64,000 bases of DNA from Fimenecus sp045532175 (GTDB taxonomy: Bacteria; Bacillota; Clostridia; Oscillospirales; Acutalibacteraceae), in the NCBI GenBank assembly GCA_045532175.1, contig JAZSFK010000003.1, forward strand, positions 3,746-67,745. Reading direction: 5' to 3'. This document shows positions 17,979 to 26,070 of the stretch, one piece after another (position 1 is the stretch's first letter; each line of letters begins with the position of its first letter). The position numbers and the translations under genes were made by a program. The notes under the pieces were generated by a model. That model was not told the origin of the DNA. It worked only from the letters and a program-made list of their open reading frames with translations, and did not search any database.

Positions 17979-18929
17979 ATGGCAAAACAGAAGAAGCCTT
18001 TAAGCCCTGAACAGGCAGAAATTAAGGCAATGAAAAAAGAGAAAAATTCAAAGGGTTGGACAAAATTCTGGGCAATCCTTCTCGCATTAGTTCTTGCAGC
18101 AGGTACATTTGTAGTTGGCCAGACAGTTGCTAAAAAAGCAGTTGAAGCAGCAGGCGCAAATGCCGGTGCAGCAGGCGGACAGGCACAGGGCGGTGCATCA
18201 ACAGACGAACAGTTAAACGCAAATGACGAAAACCTTCTTGGTGGCGAGGAGCTTCCTGAAGGCGAACAGCCAGGTGAAGAAGGCGGCGTAGCTTTCACAA
18301 AAGACAATGCTCATGAAATGTTCAACACATGGACTGCAGCAGCTGCAAAGTCAAGCTATAAGTTCACACGTGTTTGTGCTTACACTCCTGACGGTGCTAT
18401 CGACGTTGGTAACGCAACAGATACACTTAACGGCGTTATTCAGACAATTGACAAAAACGCATCACTCAGCACAGTTGTTGGCGGATTCCTCGGAATCGGT
18501 AACAGAGAAGGCGACGTTAAGAACGGTCAAATTCCTGAGGGTATGAATGAACAGTATGCTCTTAAAGCAATGCAGCTTACAGCAGCAGACATTAAGGCAG
18601 CAGCTAAGAGTGGTAACACTTACAAGGTACAGCTTAATGCTTGTGCTAACCCAAAGAAAGACAATTCTAACGCACTCAGCCGTGCAACAAATGACTTCTT
18701 TACACATGAAGAAGTTGTTAAGGGAATTTCAGACCTTACAAATTTGATTAAGGTTACATCAACAGACGTTCAGTACACATCAATTCTCCTTACAGCAACA
18801 GTTGAAGGCGACAAGATGACAAGTCTTGAAATTTCTTACACATTTGCTGCAACAATGAACCTTAAAGTTGGTTTTGCTATCTCCGGTAACGGTAAAGCTA
18901 CAAACAAGATTACTTACACAATTGCATAA
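17979..18929 (+). CDS. Membrane-anchored protein of unknown function, paralogue B
   Basis: 316 residues, 22 bases after paralogue A, with AAAGGAG. Same layout: basic cytoplasmic N-terminus, membrane segment (about residues 22-44), Ala/Gly/Glu linker, external domain. Shared blocks with A include DVGNATDTLNGVIQ, DKNASLSTVVGGFLG, KSGNTYKVQLNAC and NALSRATNDFF. The linkers and N-termini differ strongly while the outer domain is conserved, suggesting the outer domain carries the function. Ends before a strong terminator. Confidence 0.75.
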   Translation: MAKQKKPLSPEQAEIKAMKKEKNSKGWTKFWAILLALVLAAGTFVVGQTVAKKAVEAAGANAGAAGGQAQGGASTDEQLNANDENLLGGEELPEGEQPGEEGGVAFTKDNAHEMFNTWTAAAAKSSYKFTRVCAYTPDGAIDVGNATDTLNGVIQTIDKNASLSTVVGGFLGIGNREGDVKNGQIPEGMNEQYALKAMQLTAADIKAAAKSGNTYKVQLNACANPKKDNSNALSRATNDFFTHEEVVKGISDLTNLIKVTSTDVQYTSILLTATVEGDKMTSLEISYTFAATMNLKVGFAISGNGKATNKITYTIA

Positions 18930-18953
18930 TTTTGTTTGACACAACAAAAATTT

Positions 18954-18984
18954 ACGGCACTATCGAAAGATGGTGCCGTTTTTT
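18954..18984 (+). terminator. Intrinsic terminator with GAAA tetraloop
   Basis: 11-bp stem ACGGCACTATC / GATGGTGCCGT (one G-U) closed by GAAA, followed by six T. Confidence 0.92.
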
Positions 18985-19034
18985 CTTGCTCATTATTCAC
19001 AAATAAATTGAATATAATTCGGTAAAGTGCGTTA

Positions 19035-19063
19035 TTGTAATAATCCTTCTTTTATTGTATAAT
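19035..19063 (+). promoter_or_regulatory. Promoter of the sensory hydrogenase cassette
   Basis: TTGTAA, 17-base spacer, TATAAT, about 39 bases before the first DRTGG gene. Confidence 0.6.
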
Positions 19064-19101
19064 CATTATGTATATCTGACAGAAAGTCGGGAGGAAGAAT
19101 T

Positions 19102-19452
19102 ATGAAAGTATATGAAATTAAGGAAATTCTTGACGCAGAGGTTATTTGCGGAGAGGAATATATGGACCGTGACGTCTTCACAGCTTGCGGAAGCGATATG
19201 ATGAGTGACGTACTGGCATACGTAAAGGAACAGGCAGTGCTTCTTTCAGGTCTTGTAAATCCACAGGTAGTGAGAACTGCTGAAATGATGGATATGCAAT
19301 GTATCGTCTTTGTTCGTGGTAAACAGCCTGACCAGGGTATTATTGATTTGGCAAAGGACCGTGACATTGTCCTTATGTCCACAAAACAAGCTATGTTCGC
19401 TTCCTGTGGAATGCTTTATGAAAAAGGCCTCAGAGGAGGCGCTATGAAATGA
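19102..19452 (+). CDS. DRTGG-domain protein (first of two)
   Basis: 116 residues, a compact alpha/beta DRTGG-like domain; GSDMMSDVLAYV and VVRTAEMMDMQCIVFVRGK are the most characteristic stretches. DRTGG domains are regulatory modules of unknown ligand, seen in phosphotransacetylases and next to sensory [FeFe] hydrogenases. GGGAGG ribosome site. It overlaps the following ATPase gene by four bases, so the two products are made together. Confidence 0.78.
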   Translation: MKVYEIKEILDAEVICGEEYMDRDVFTACGSDMMSDVLAYVKEQAVLLSGLVNPQVVRTAEMMDMQCIVFVRGKQPDQGIIDLAKDRDIVLMSTKQAMFASCGMLYEKGLRGGAMK

Positions 19453-19871
19453 GCAATTTAACTCTTCATTTTGATGTTCCCGGTGATGATTTTACCCGTG
19501 CCGGAGAGGCGTCAGGAAAAGTGAAAAAGACCTTAAAGGATTTAGGTTTTAATCCTGAGGTTGTAAGAAAATGTGTAATTGCTCTTTACGAAGCAGAAAT
19601 TAACCTTGTTATTCATGCAGGTGGCGGAGAGATTGACGTGGAAATTTCTCCTGAATGTGTTAGTATGGTACTTGCTGACAAGGGACCGGGTATTCCCGAC
19701 GTGGAACTTGCTATGAAGGAAGGATATTCAACTGCACCCGATAATGTTCGTTCTCTGGGCTTTGGTGCAGGTATGGGACTTCCGAATATCAAAAAATACA
19801 CCGACGAAATGAAAATTGATTCAACTGTCGGTGTTGGCACAACAATGTACCTAAAGGTAATCACCTCATAA
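19449..19871 (+). CDS. RsbW-like GHKL ATP-binding protein (anti-sigma factor/serine kinase type)
   Basis: 140 residues, a bare HATPase_c domain. N-box LYEAEINLVIHAGG (residues about 45-58), G1 box DKGPGIPD, G2 box GFGAGMGLPNI. No histidine phosphoacceptor domain, so it resembles RsbW/SpoIIAB-type kinases. Its place between a DRTGG gene and a sensory hydrogenase suggests it relays a redox signal, possibly by phosphorylating a protein or binding a sigma factor (inference). Confidence 0.85.
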   Translation: MSNLTLHFDVPGDDFTRAGEASGKVKKTLKDLGFNPEVVRKCVIALYEAEINLVIHAGGGEIDVEISPECVSMVLADKGPGIPDVELAMKEGYSTAPDNVRSLGFGAGMGLPNIKKYTDEMKIDSTVGVGTTMYLKVITS

Positions 19872-19883
19872 ATTTTAGGCATA

Positions 19884-19937
19884 AGTATTGGCGAGAAATT
19901 TTTTGCCGTTCCGTCCCAAAATTCTTTCGCCAATACT
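19884..19937. repeat. Inverted repeat, 11-bp perfect arms
   Basis: AGTATTGGCGA and TCGCCAATACT enclose 32 bases; pairing can extend into the flanking A/T residues. It lies between two genes of the hydrogenase cassette. No T-run at the end. Confidence 0.6.
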
Positions 19938-20000
19938 CATACCACGATTTATTCAGCGATTACAAAAAATTGTTTTCAGTAAGTGATTGGAGTAACAGAA

Positions 20001-21296
20001 ATGAACGAAACTTATTTCCATTCCGTGCGACTTGATGCGGAAAAGTGTAAGGGCTGTGTAAGATGTCTTAAGCGTTGCCCAACAAATGCTATCCGTGTTC
20101 GTGACGGAAAGGCATATATTCTTTCAGACCGTTGTATTGACTGTGGCGAATGTATAAGAATTTGTCCTCATCACGCAAAGTATGCTGAAAAATATTCTCT
20201 TAATGAAATTCTTGAATATAAATACAGAATTGCTGTACCTGCACCATCCTTATATGGTCAGTTCAATAATCTTGACGACCCGAACTATGTGTTGACGGGT
20301 CTTAAAAGATTGGGATTTGATGACGTTTTTGAGGTTTCCAAGGGTGCGGAATTAGTCAGCGAGGCAACAAGGCTGATTCTTTCAATGAATAAAACCAAAA
20401 AGCCTTTGATTTCTTCCGCCTGTCCGGCTATTGTCAGGCTTATAAGAGTTCGTTTCCCAAATCTTATTGAGAATGTTCTCGACCTTAATGCCCCAATGGA
20501 AGAGGCTGCACGACTTGCTCGTATAAAAGCACGTGAGGAAACCGGCCTTTCTGACGAAGAAATAGGTGTTTTCTTCATAACTCCGTGTACCGCAAAGATT
20601 TCATCAATCAAGCAACCGATTTGCAATGGCAAATCAAATATCAACGGGGTTCTTGCTATCAAGGATATTTACCCTGTACTTGTTCAGCAGATGGATAAAA
20701 TCATTGAACTTGAGGATTTAAGCGATTCGGGACTTATCGGCGTTGGTTGGGCTTCATCCGGCGGTGAGTCTGCTGCACTTCTTAAAGAAAGATATCTTGC
20801 AGCGGATGGTATTGAAAACGTCATCAAGGTTCTTGAGGAGTTAGAGGATGAAAAGCTTAACGACCTTGAATTTATTGAACTTAATGCTTGTTCAGGCGGA
20901 TGTGTCGGAGGACCCTTGACTGTTGAAAATCCTTTTGTCGCAAAAGCCAGATTGCAAAGACTCCGTAAATATATGCCTGTTTCTTGCAATCACCTTGAAT
21001 ACGATTCCGTTCCAAGGGAGATGTACTGGCAAAAACCACTTGAGGCAGCACCTTGGAAACTTGCAGACAATGTTTTCGAGGCTATGCAGAAAATGACGGA
21101 AATCAAGGAGCTTGAAAGCACTTTGCCGGGACTTGACTGCGGAATGTGCGGTTCACCGTCCTGTCATTGCTTTGCAGAGGATGTTGTGAGAGGTGCAGCG
21201 GACAGACACGACTGTATCTTTGCCATGAGAAACAGAGAAGGTGCGGAAAACTTTATTCCAAAGCCGTTCCGTACTGAAAATAAAGAGGAAAAATAA
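20001..21296 (+). CDS. Putative sensory [FeFe] hydrogenase (group C type)
   Basis: 431 residues from the ATG at 20001 (GGAG 9 bases upstream). Two 4Fe-4S sites at the N-terminus (CKGCVRCLKRCP, residues 16-27; CIDCGECIRICP, 45-56), then an H-cluster domain: L1 SSACPAI (Cys141), L2 TPCTAK (Cys196), L3 NACSGGC (Cys297, Cys301), and a C-terminal DCGMCGSPSCHCFAEDVVRG cluster motif. The proton-transfer cysteine that precedes the L1 ligand in catalytic enzymes is Ala140, as in slow, sensory HydS-type enzymes. Neighbours (ATPase, DRTGG, PHP) fit a signalling rather than bulk H2 role. Maturases are encoded at 46-50 kb. Confidence 0.85.
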   Translation: MNETYFHSVRLDAEKCKGCVRCLKRCPTNAIRVRDGKAYILSDRCIDCGECIRICPHHAKYAEKYSLNEILEYKYRIAVPAPSLYGQFNNLDDPNYVLTGLKRLGFDDVFEVSKGAELVSEATRLILSMNKTKKPLISSACPAIVRLIRVRFPNLIENVLDLNAPMEEAARLARIKAREETGLSDEEIGVFFITPCTAKISSIKQPICNGKSNINGVLAIKDIYPVLVQQMDKIIELEDLSDSGLIGVGWASSGGESAALLKERYLAADGIENVIKVLEELEDEKLNDLEFIELNACSGGCVGGPLTVENPFVAKARLQRLRKYMPVSCNHLEYDSVPREMYWQKPLEAAPWKLADNVFEAMQKMTEIKELESTLPGLDCGMCGSPSCHCFAEDVVRGAADRHDCIFAMRNREGAENFIPKPFRTENKEEK

Positions 21297-21622
21297 TGAT
21301 TATAAGAGAAATTTGTGAAAAATTAGAACTTAAAACGCTTGTGCAAGGCGACCTTGACCGAGAGATTACAGGTGGTTACTGCGGTGACCTGTTAAGCTGG
21401 GTTATGGGCAGAGCACAGGCAGGGGACTGCTGGTTTACAGTAATGGGTAATATCAATGCAATTGCGGTTTCCGTCCTTGCCGATTGTGCTTGTATAGTTC
21501 TTTGTGAAAATGCAACCCTTGATGATGATGCAAAGGCACGTGCGGAGATGCAGGGTGTCTGTGTACTCTCATCAGAAGAAAATGCCTTTGTACTTGCGAA
21601 TAAGCTTGGTGAAATAATATGA
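21296..21622 (+). CDS. DRTGG-domain protein (second of two)
   Basis: 108 residues. The name-giving pattern is partly kept: DLDREITGGYCGDLLSWVMG, followed by GDCWFTVMGNINAIAV. Start overlaps the hydrogenase stop by one base (TAATG) and the stop overlaps the PHP gene (ATGA), so stoichiometric synthesis is likely. Ligand unknown; the pairing with sensory hydrogenases is recurrent in Firmicutes and Thermotogae (family knowledge). Confidence 0.85.
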   Translation: MIIREICEKLELKTLVQGDLDREITGGYCGDLLSWVMGRAQAGDCWFTVMGNINAIAVSVLADCACIVLCENATLDDDAKARAEMQGVCVLSSEENAFVLANKLGEII

Positions 21623-22329
21623 AATTAAAGTATGATTTTCATCTGCATTCGTGCTTGTCCCCTTGTGGCGATAACGATATGACTCCATATAATCTTGTAA
21701 ATATGGCAAAGCTTATGGGTTACGACATTATTGCCCTTACAGACCACAATTCCTGTCTTAATTGTCCTGCTGCAATAAAAGCAGGCGAGGAGGCGGGTAT
21801 TACGGTTGTGCCCGGAATGGAGCTTTGCACGTCAGAAGAAATTCATACTGTTTGTCTTTTCCCAACTCTCGAAAAAGCCTTGGAATTTTCGAAATACGTA
21901 AAAAGTACAATGCCACTTGTCAAAAATGATGAGAGTATTTTTGGCAATCAGTACATAATGGACCACCTTGACGGGATTTTAGGAAATGAAGAAATCCTTT
22001 TAACAACCGCATCAGGCATAAGCATAGATGATGTAGTCAACGAGGTTTCCCGATTTGATGGTGTTGTTTTCCCTGCACATTTAGACAGAGCATCCTATTC
22101 CGTACTTTCTGTTTTGGGCTTTATGTATCCCGAAATGAAGTTTAAGGTTGCAGAGTTTACCCATAAGGCATACATTCCTCAATATGAAGAAAAGCATGAA
22201 CTTTTAAAGGGTATGAAGCATCTTCGTAATTCCGATGCCCATTATCTTGAAAATATGGTTGAGCCAAGTGTGGAGATAGACATTCCCCAATGCACCGCAC
22301 AGGCAGTGATAGATTACTTAAAAAATTAA
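21619..22329 (+). CDS. Cytoplasmic PHP-domain phosphoesterase
   Basis: 236 residues, no signal peptide. PHP motifs: FHLHSCLSPCGD (residues 6-17), LTDHNS (about 41-46), an internal glutamate GMELCTSEE, AHLDRAS and RNSDAHY near the C-terminus, together enough to bind two or three metals. Relatives hydrolyse 3'-phosphonucleotides or short RNA ends, but the substrate here is not predictable. Last gene of the hydrogenase cassette. Confidence 0.88.
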   Translation: MKLKYDFHLHSCLSPCGDNDMTPYNLVNMAKLMGYDIIALTDHNSCLNCPAAIKAGEEAGITVVPGMELCTSEEIHTVCLFPTLEKALEFSKYVKSTMPLVKNDESIFGNQYIMDHLDGILGNEEILLTTASGISIDDVVNEVSRFDGVVFPAHLDRASYSVLSVLGFMYPEMKFKVAEFTHKAYIPQYEEKHELLKGMKHLRNSDAHYLENMVEPSVEIDIPQCTAQAVIDYLKN

Positions 22330-22339
22330 CAATATATGG

Positions 22340-22376
22340 TATGGCAGGTAAATATTGTACCTGCCATATTGCATTT
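22340..22376 (+). terminator. Terminator of the hydrogenase cassette
   Basis: 11-bp stem TATGGCAGGTA / TACCTGCCATA followed by TTGCATTTT. Confidence 0.7.
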
Positions 22377-22414
22377 TAGACAAAAATCAACTTTATTTTT
22401 CGTAGTATTGATTA

Positions 22415-22443
22415 TTGAAAAAATATATTGTAAATGATACAAT
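22415..22443 (+). promoter_or_regulatory. Promoter of the LRR-dockerin gene
   Basis: TTGAAA, 17-base spacer, TACAAT. Confidence 0.6.
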
Positions 22444-22476
22444 GTAATTAGATTAATGTGGAAAGTGGGGAATAAT

Positions 22477-24357
22477 ATGAAGAAACTTTTAGCGGTAATT
22501 TTGGCAGTGCTTTTAATTGTCACAACATTACCTATGGTATATGCTGAGGGAAATGAAGGTGCTTTTGGTTCAAAGCATACCTGGGCATACGACAGTGACA
22601 CTAAAACTCTTACCATCAGCGGTGAGGGGGATATGGGTAATTTCTATAATATGTATAACCCTCCTTGGAGTGCCTTTGAGGGCCAGATGAAAACCCTTGT
22701 TATCAGTGACGGTGTAACTAATGTTGGCGAGTATCTTTTCTATAACAGCAATTTAGAAAAGGTTATTTTGGGTAAAGATGTTAAAACAATCGGCGAATAT
22801 GCCTTTGCACAGTCCTCATATCTTAACACAGTTGAGCTTGGTGCAGGATTAGAGTCAATTGAAAAATCCGCTTTTGGTAGCTGTGGTTCATTGGTGGAAA
22901 TTTCCCTGCCTGACAATTTAAAAACAATCGGCGTTCGTGCTTTCGCAGGAACAAAGCTTGAAAGCATAGAAATTCCTGACAGCGTAACAAAGCTAAGCGA
23001 GGGTGCTTTTACAAATCTTCCTCTTAAATCGGTAAAAATTGGTGACGGTGTTCAGAAAATTGAGAAGGAAGCATTTTACTACTGTGCTGAAATGGAAACT
23101 CTTGAGTTAGGGAACAGTGTTGAAGCCATTTGCGAAGGTGCATTTTTCAATTGCTCATCCCTTGAGAATCTTGTTTTGCCTGAAGGCATAAAAACCATTG
23201 AAAAAGAAGCCTTCCGTCAGTGCGGAAAGCTTAGTGATATTGCTTTCCCCGACAGCCTTACAGTTATCGGACAAGCTGCATTCAGTGAATGTGATTCTTT
23301 TGTAAATCTTAAAATCGGCAATGGCATCGAATCTATCGGTATGTCCGCATTTTACGGATGTGTCGCTCTTGAAACGGTTGAAATTTCTGCAAGTGTAGAG
23401 ACAATTGGCGACAGTGCATTTTCTTATTGCAATTCAATTAAGGAATTTAAGGTTGCGAGTGCAAATAAGGATTTTTCATCCGTTGACGGTGTTCTTTATA
23501 ACAAAGAAGCAACTCATCTCTTAAAATATCCCAACGGAAAAGAAAATGTGATTTTTGAAATTCCCGATGGTGTACAGGTTATTGGCACGGAATCATTTGA
23601 GGGTAGTCAGCTAAGACGTGTTATTATTCCTAAAACCGTAACATCAATTTATGGCAGTGCATTTAAAGATAATAACAACCTTGACAGCGTTGTTATTCCT
23701 GAAAGTGTGTCCTATATGAATGGTGGGGTTTTCCGTGATTGTACGTCCCTTACAAATATTACAATCCCAAAATCCATAAAAAGAATTTATGCTTACACTT
23801 TTACAGGATGTTATAACCTCAAGACAGTTAATTATACCGGTAGTCAGACACAATGGGAAAATATCACTATTGAACATTCAAATGACGAACTTTACTCTGC
23901 AGAGAAAAAATATAACGTTAAGGCTCATTCTCACTCATACGAAGAAGAAGTTTTAAAAGAAGCAAGCTGTACTGAAACAGGAACAGTATTGTACAAATGC
24001 ACCTGTGGCGATGTGTTTACTGTAATTACTCCTTTGATAAGTCACGAATTTGGTGAGTGGGAAATTATTACAGAGCCAACCACCGAAGCAGAGGGTGAGA
24101 GAATCCGTAAGTGTAAACATTGTGAGGAAACTGAAAGAGAAGTCCTTGAAAAATTGCCGGCAGTGGTTATAGGTGATGTTGACGGAAATGGATTTGTTTC
24201 TTCAGTAGATGCACGCTGGACATTGCAGATTGTGGCGGAATTAAGAGTTCCCGATGAAAGACAACTGGTAGCTGCAGATGCTAATAGGGATGGGTACATC
24301 TCCTCGGTAGATGCTCGTTGGATTTTACAATGTGCAGCGGAATTAAGAGAATTATAA
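22477..24357 (+). CDS. Secreted BspA-like leucine-rich-repeat protein with type I dockerin
   Basis: 626 residues from the ATG at 22477 (GTGGGG upstream). Signal peptide ending near VYAEG; a beta-rich lead domain; about 15 LRR_5/BspA-type repeats of the kind 'I.IG..AF..C..L..V.IP.SV' (residues about 75-465); a short His/Cys-rich linker with two Cx(n)C units (YKCTCGD, CKHCEE); and a C-terminal dockerin with two F-hand repeats (GDVDGNGFVSSVDAR and ADANRDGYISSVDAR). Dockerins bind cohesins, so the protein is probably held on a cell-surface scaffold; BspA repeats suggest adhesion. Confidence 0.9.
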   Translation: MKKLLAVILAVLLIVTTLPMVYAEGNEGAFGSKHTWAYDSDTKTLTISGEGDMGNFYNMYNPPWSAFEGQMKTLVISDGVTNVGEYLFYNSNLEKVILGKDVKTIGEYAFAQSSYLNTVELGAGLESIEKSAFGSCGSLVEISLPDNLKTIGVRAFAGTKLESIEIPDSVTKLSEGAFTNLPLKSVKIGDGVQKIEKEAFYYCAEMETLELGNSVEAICEGAFFNCSSLENLVLPEGIKTIEKEAFRQCGKLSDIAFPDSLTVIGQAAFSECDSFVNLKIGNGIESIGMSAFYGCVALETVEISASVETIGDSAFSYCNSIKEFKVASANKDFSSVDGVLYNKEATHLLKYPNGKENVIFEIPDGVQVIGTESFEGSQLRRVIIPKTVTSIYGSAFKDNNNLDSVVIPESVSYMNGGVFRDCTSLTNITIPKSIKRIYAYTFTGCYNLKTVNYTGSQTQWENITIEHSNDELYSAEKKYNVKAHSHSYEEEVLKEASCTETGTVLYKCTCGDVFTVITPLISHEFGEWEIITEPTTEAEGERIRKCKHCEETEREVLEKLPAVVIGDVDGNGFVSSVDARWTLQIVAELRVPDERQLVAADANRDGYISSVDARWILQCAAELREL

Positions 24358-24361
24358 TTAT

Positions 24362-24398
24362 ATAACGGCTATTGCAATTGCAGTAGCCGTTATTTTTA
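24362..24398. terminator. Terminator between converging genes
   Basis: 14-bp stem ATAACGGCTATTGC / GCAGTAGCCGTTAT (one G-U) with AATT loop and T-run. Confidence 0.88.
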
Positions 24399-25046
24399 TA
24401 CCGTTATTTCATTTCCAAGATATTTAATGGGAGAAACATTTTTACCGTCCCTGTACATTTCAAAATGCAGATGTACTCCGTCCGATTTTTCAATTGGAAT
24501 TTCTCCAAGAACACCGATTTTCTCATTTGATTTGACTTCCTCGTTAAGTTCAGGAATACTGTCCTTGTCAAGTCCGCAATATTTTGCGGTAAAGCCGTTA
24601 CCGTGGTCGATAATAACCGTCGTTCCCCATAACTCGTGATGAACAATATCTATGACGAAGCCGTCATAAATTGCAAAAACATCTTCCCCCTTTTCACCGG
24701 AAATATCAATGGCATTGTGTGTCCGCCAATCGTCAGTTGTGGTATTTCTGACAATCTCTCCGTTGGAATATGCTTTGATTATTCTGTTTTTCAGCGGAAA
24801 TTCAAATATGATACTTGTAACTTGCGGAGCTGTTACACCCTCACGTTCATCAGGTACATTTGTAACAGGAATGTTTACCTCAATTTCCTCTGTTACCTCT
24901 GTTTGCGGATTTGTTGTCGGGTCAGCGACAGGCGGAGTCTTTTCCTTGTTGGAAATCCAAAGGGATAACAAGAGCACGATACAAAGTAATAGTGCCCCTG
25001 CAGAGTATAACCATTGTCTGACTTTTGTGTTTTTCTTTATGCTCAT
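24396..25046 (-). CDS. M23 metallopeptidase, SpoIIQ-like
   Basis: 216 residues from the ATG at 25046, which has GGAGG 7 bases upstream (the frame to 25154 was rejected). Short basic N-terminus, one membrane segment (residues 12-31), Pro/Thr/Glu linker, then a LytM domain with the zinc motif HNAID (His110, Asp114) and HLHFE (His192, His194), so all usual metal and catalytic residues are present. Length, topology and lone-gene context match clostridial SpoIIQ, the forespore protein that interacts with SpoIIIAH. A general cell-wall endopeptidase remains possible. Confidence 0.75.
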   Translation of the reverse strand: MSIKKNTKVRQWLYSAGALLLCIVLLLSLWISNKEKTPPVADPTTNPQTEVTEEIEVNIPVTNVPDEREGVTAPQVTSIIFEFPLKNRIIKAYSNGEIVRNTTTDDWRTHNAIDISGEKGEDVFAIYDGFVIDIVHHELWGTTVIIDHGNGFTAKYCGLDKDSIPELNEEVKSNEKIGVLGEIPIEKSDGVHLHFEMYRDGKNVSPIKYLGNEITV

Positions 25047-25116
25047 AAAAACACCTCCGCCTATATTGTGGACAAAGGTGGAAATTTTTATACAATTACT
25101 TGTTACATAAAAAGGA

Positions 25117-25208
25117 AAAACGGACGGTTGCGGTTCCGTCCGTTTTCCGGGCATTACTGCCCTGAGGGGTTGTTTGAGGATGGGGTATGTGTACTCTTTG
25201 TGAGTACA
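25117..25208 (-). ncRNA. Candidate small RNA or attenuated leader (minus strand)
   Basis: On the minus strand three hairpins follow each other: TGTACTC/GAGTACA (25190-25208), GGGCA/TGCCC (25149-25162) and an 11-bp stem with arms AAAACGGACGG and CCGTCCGTTTT (25117-25146) that is followed by T5-CC-T6, a good intrinsic terminator. It lies 70-160 bases upstream of the SpoIIQ-like gene and points towards it. No coding frame with a ribosome site is seen. No known RNA family is recognised. Confidence 0.4.
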
Positions 25209-25322
25209 GTTAAATAATAACCTATAAATATTAAAAAACAGTGAACATTATTTTAATATTCAAATAATTAAGTGTGAACGATGTGTTTATTTTGGGAAAA
25301 TTAAAAAAATTAAGAAAAATAA

Positions 25323-25335
25323 CGAACAAATGTTT
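25323..25335. promoter_or_regulatory. LexA operator
   Basis: CGAACAAATGTTT matches the Gram-positive SOS box GAAC-N4-GTTY and overlaps the -35 element of lexA, which fits autoregulation. Confidence 0.8.
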
Positions 25336-25361
25336 ACTTTTTAAAAAATATATGTTAGAAT
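25333..25361 (+). promoter_or_regulatory. lexA promoter
   Basis: TTTACT, 17-base spacer, TAGAAT; the -35 lies under the LexA box. Confidence 0.65.
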
Positions 25362-25413
25362 ATAGAAAAAAGTATGGTTTTTTATATAAATTTTAAGTTT
25401 AGGAGTAGTTTTT

Positions 25414-26004
25414 ATGCGTCCAATTACAGATACTCAACAAAAAATCTATGAGTTTTTATGTGAACGTTCTCAGTGCGGTGTTCCGCCATCAGTCCGTGAA
25501 ATTGGCTCTGCCGTGGGACTTCGTTCTACATCTTCCGTTCAGGCAAATCTTGATGCTTTGGAGGAGGCCGGGTATATTGAACGTGACCCTATGTTAAAGC
25601 GTTCAATCCGTGTTCTTGGTCAGGCTGAGAATGTGACAAGTGTTCCGCTCTTGGGTACTGTTACCGCAGGTATGCCTATTTTGGCTGTTGAGCAGATTGA
25701 GGGCTATATTCCGTATAATGGCAGAGTTTCCCGTGATAAGTCCCTTTTTGCACTTAAGGTTCGTGGTGAAAGTATGCTCTGGGCGGGTATTCTTGATGGT
25801 GACGTGGTAATCTGCGAGAAAACACCTTATGCTTCAAACGGCGAAATCGTTGTTGCTATGATTGAGGATGAGGCAACTGTTAAACGCTTCTATAAGGAAA
25901 ACGGTCATTTCCGTCTTCAACCTGAAAATGATGCTTTTGAACCGATTATTACAAATGAGGTAATTATTCTTGGTAAGGTAGTTGCACTTTACAGATATTA
26001 TTGA
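25414..26004 (+). CDS. lexA: SOS repressor LexA
   Basis: 196 residues. Winged-helix DNA-binding domain (residues 1-65, recognition helix around SVREIGSAVGL), then the S24 autoprotease domain with cleavage site TAGMP (Ala85-Gly86), catalytic Ser120 in RGESM and Lys157 in DEATVKRF. Represses DNA-damage genes until RecA filaments stimulate self-cleavage. Own operator and promoter upstream, terminator downstream. Confidence 0.97.
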   Translation: MRPITDTQQKIYEFLCERSQCGVPPSVREIGSAVGLRSTSSVQANLDALEEAGYIERDPMLKRSIRVLGQAENVTSVPLLGTVTAGMPILAVEQIEGYIPYNGRVSRDKSLFALKVRGESMLWAGILDGDVVICEKTPYASNGEIVVAMIEDEATVKRFYKENGHFRLQPENDAFEPIITNEVIILGKVVALYRYY

Positions 26005-26028
26005 TTTTTTGTGAGACAGACATATCAA

Positions 26029-26057
26029 AAAAGGGAGTTGATTTTCAACTCCCTTTT
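26029..26057. terminator. Bidirectional terminator between lexA and the YitT gene
   Basis: 13-bp perfect stem AAAAGGGAGTTGA / TCAACTCCCTTTT with TTT loop. Confidence 0.9.
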
Positions 26058-26070
26058 GACATATATTGTA

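Noticed and set aside
25064..25093. Sigma-G/F-like promoter (GTATA-N18-CACAATA) before the SpoIIQ-like gene
   Set aside because: The predicted transcription start would fall inside the Shine-Dalgarno sequence, so the leader would be too short; kept only as a weak possibility.
25276..25288. Second LexA-like site GAACGATGTGTTT
   Set aside because: Spacing does not fit GAAC-N4-GTTY.
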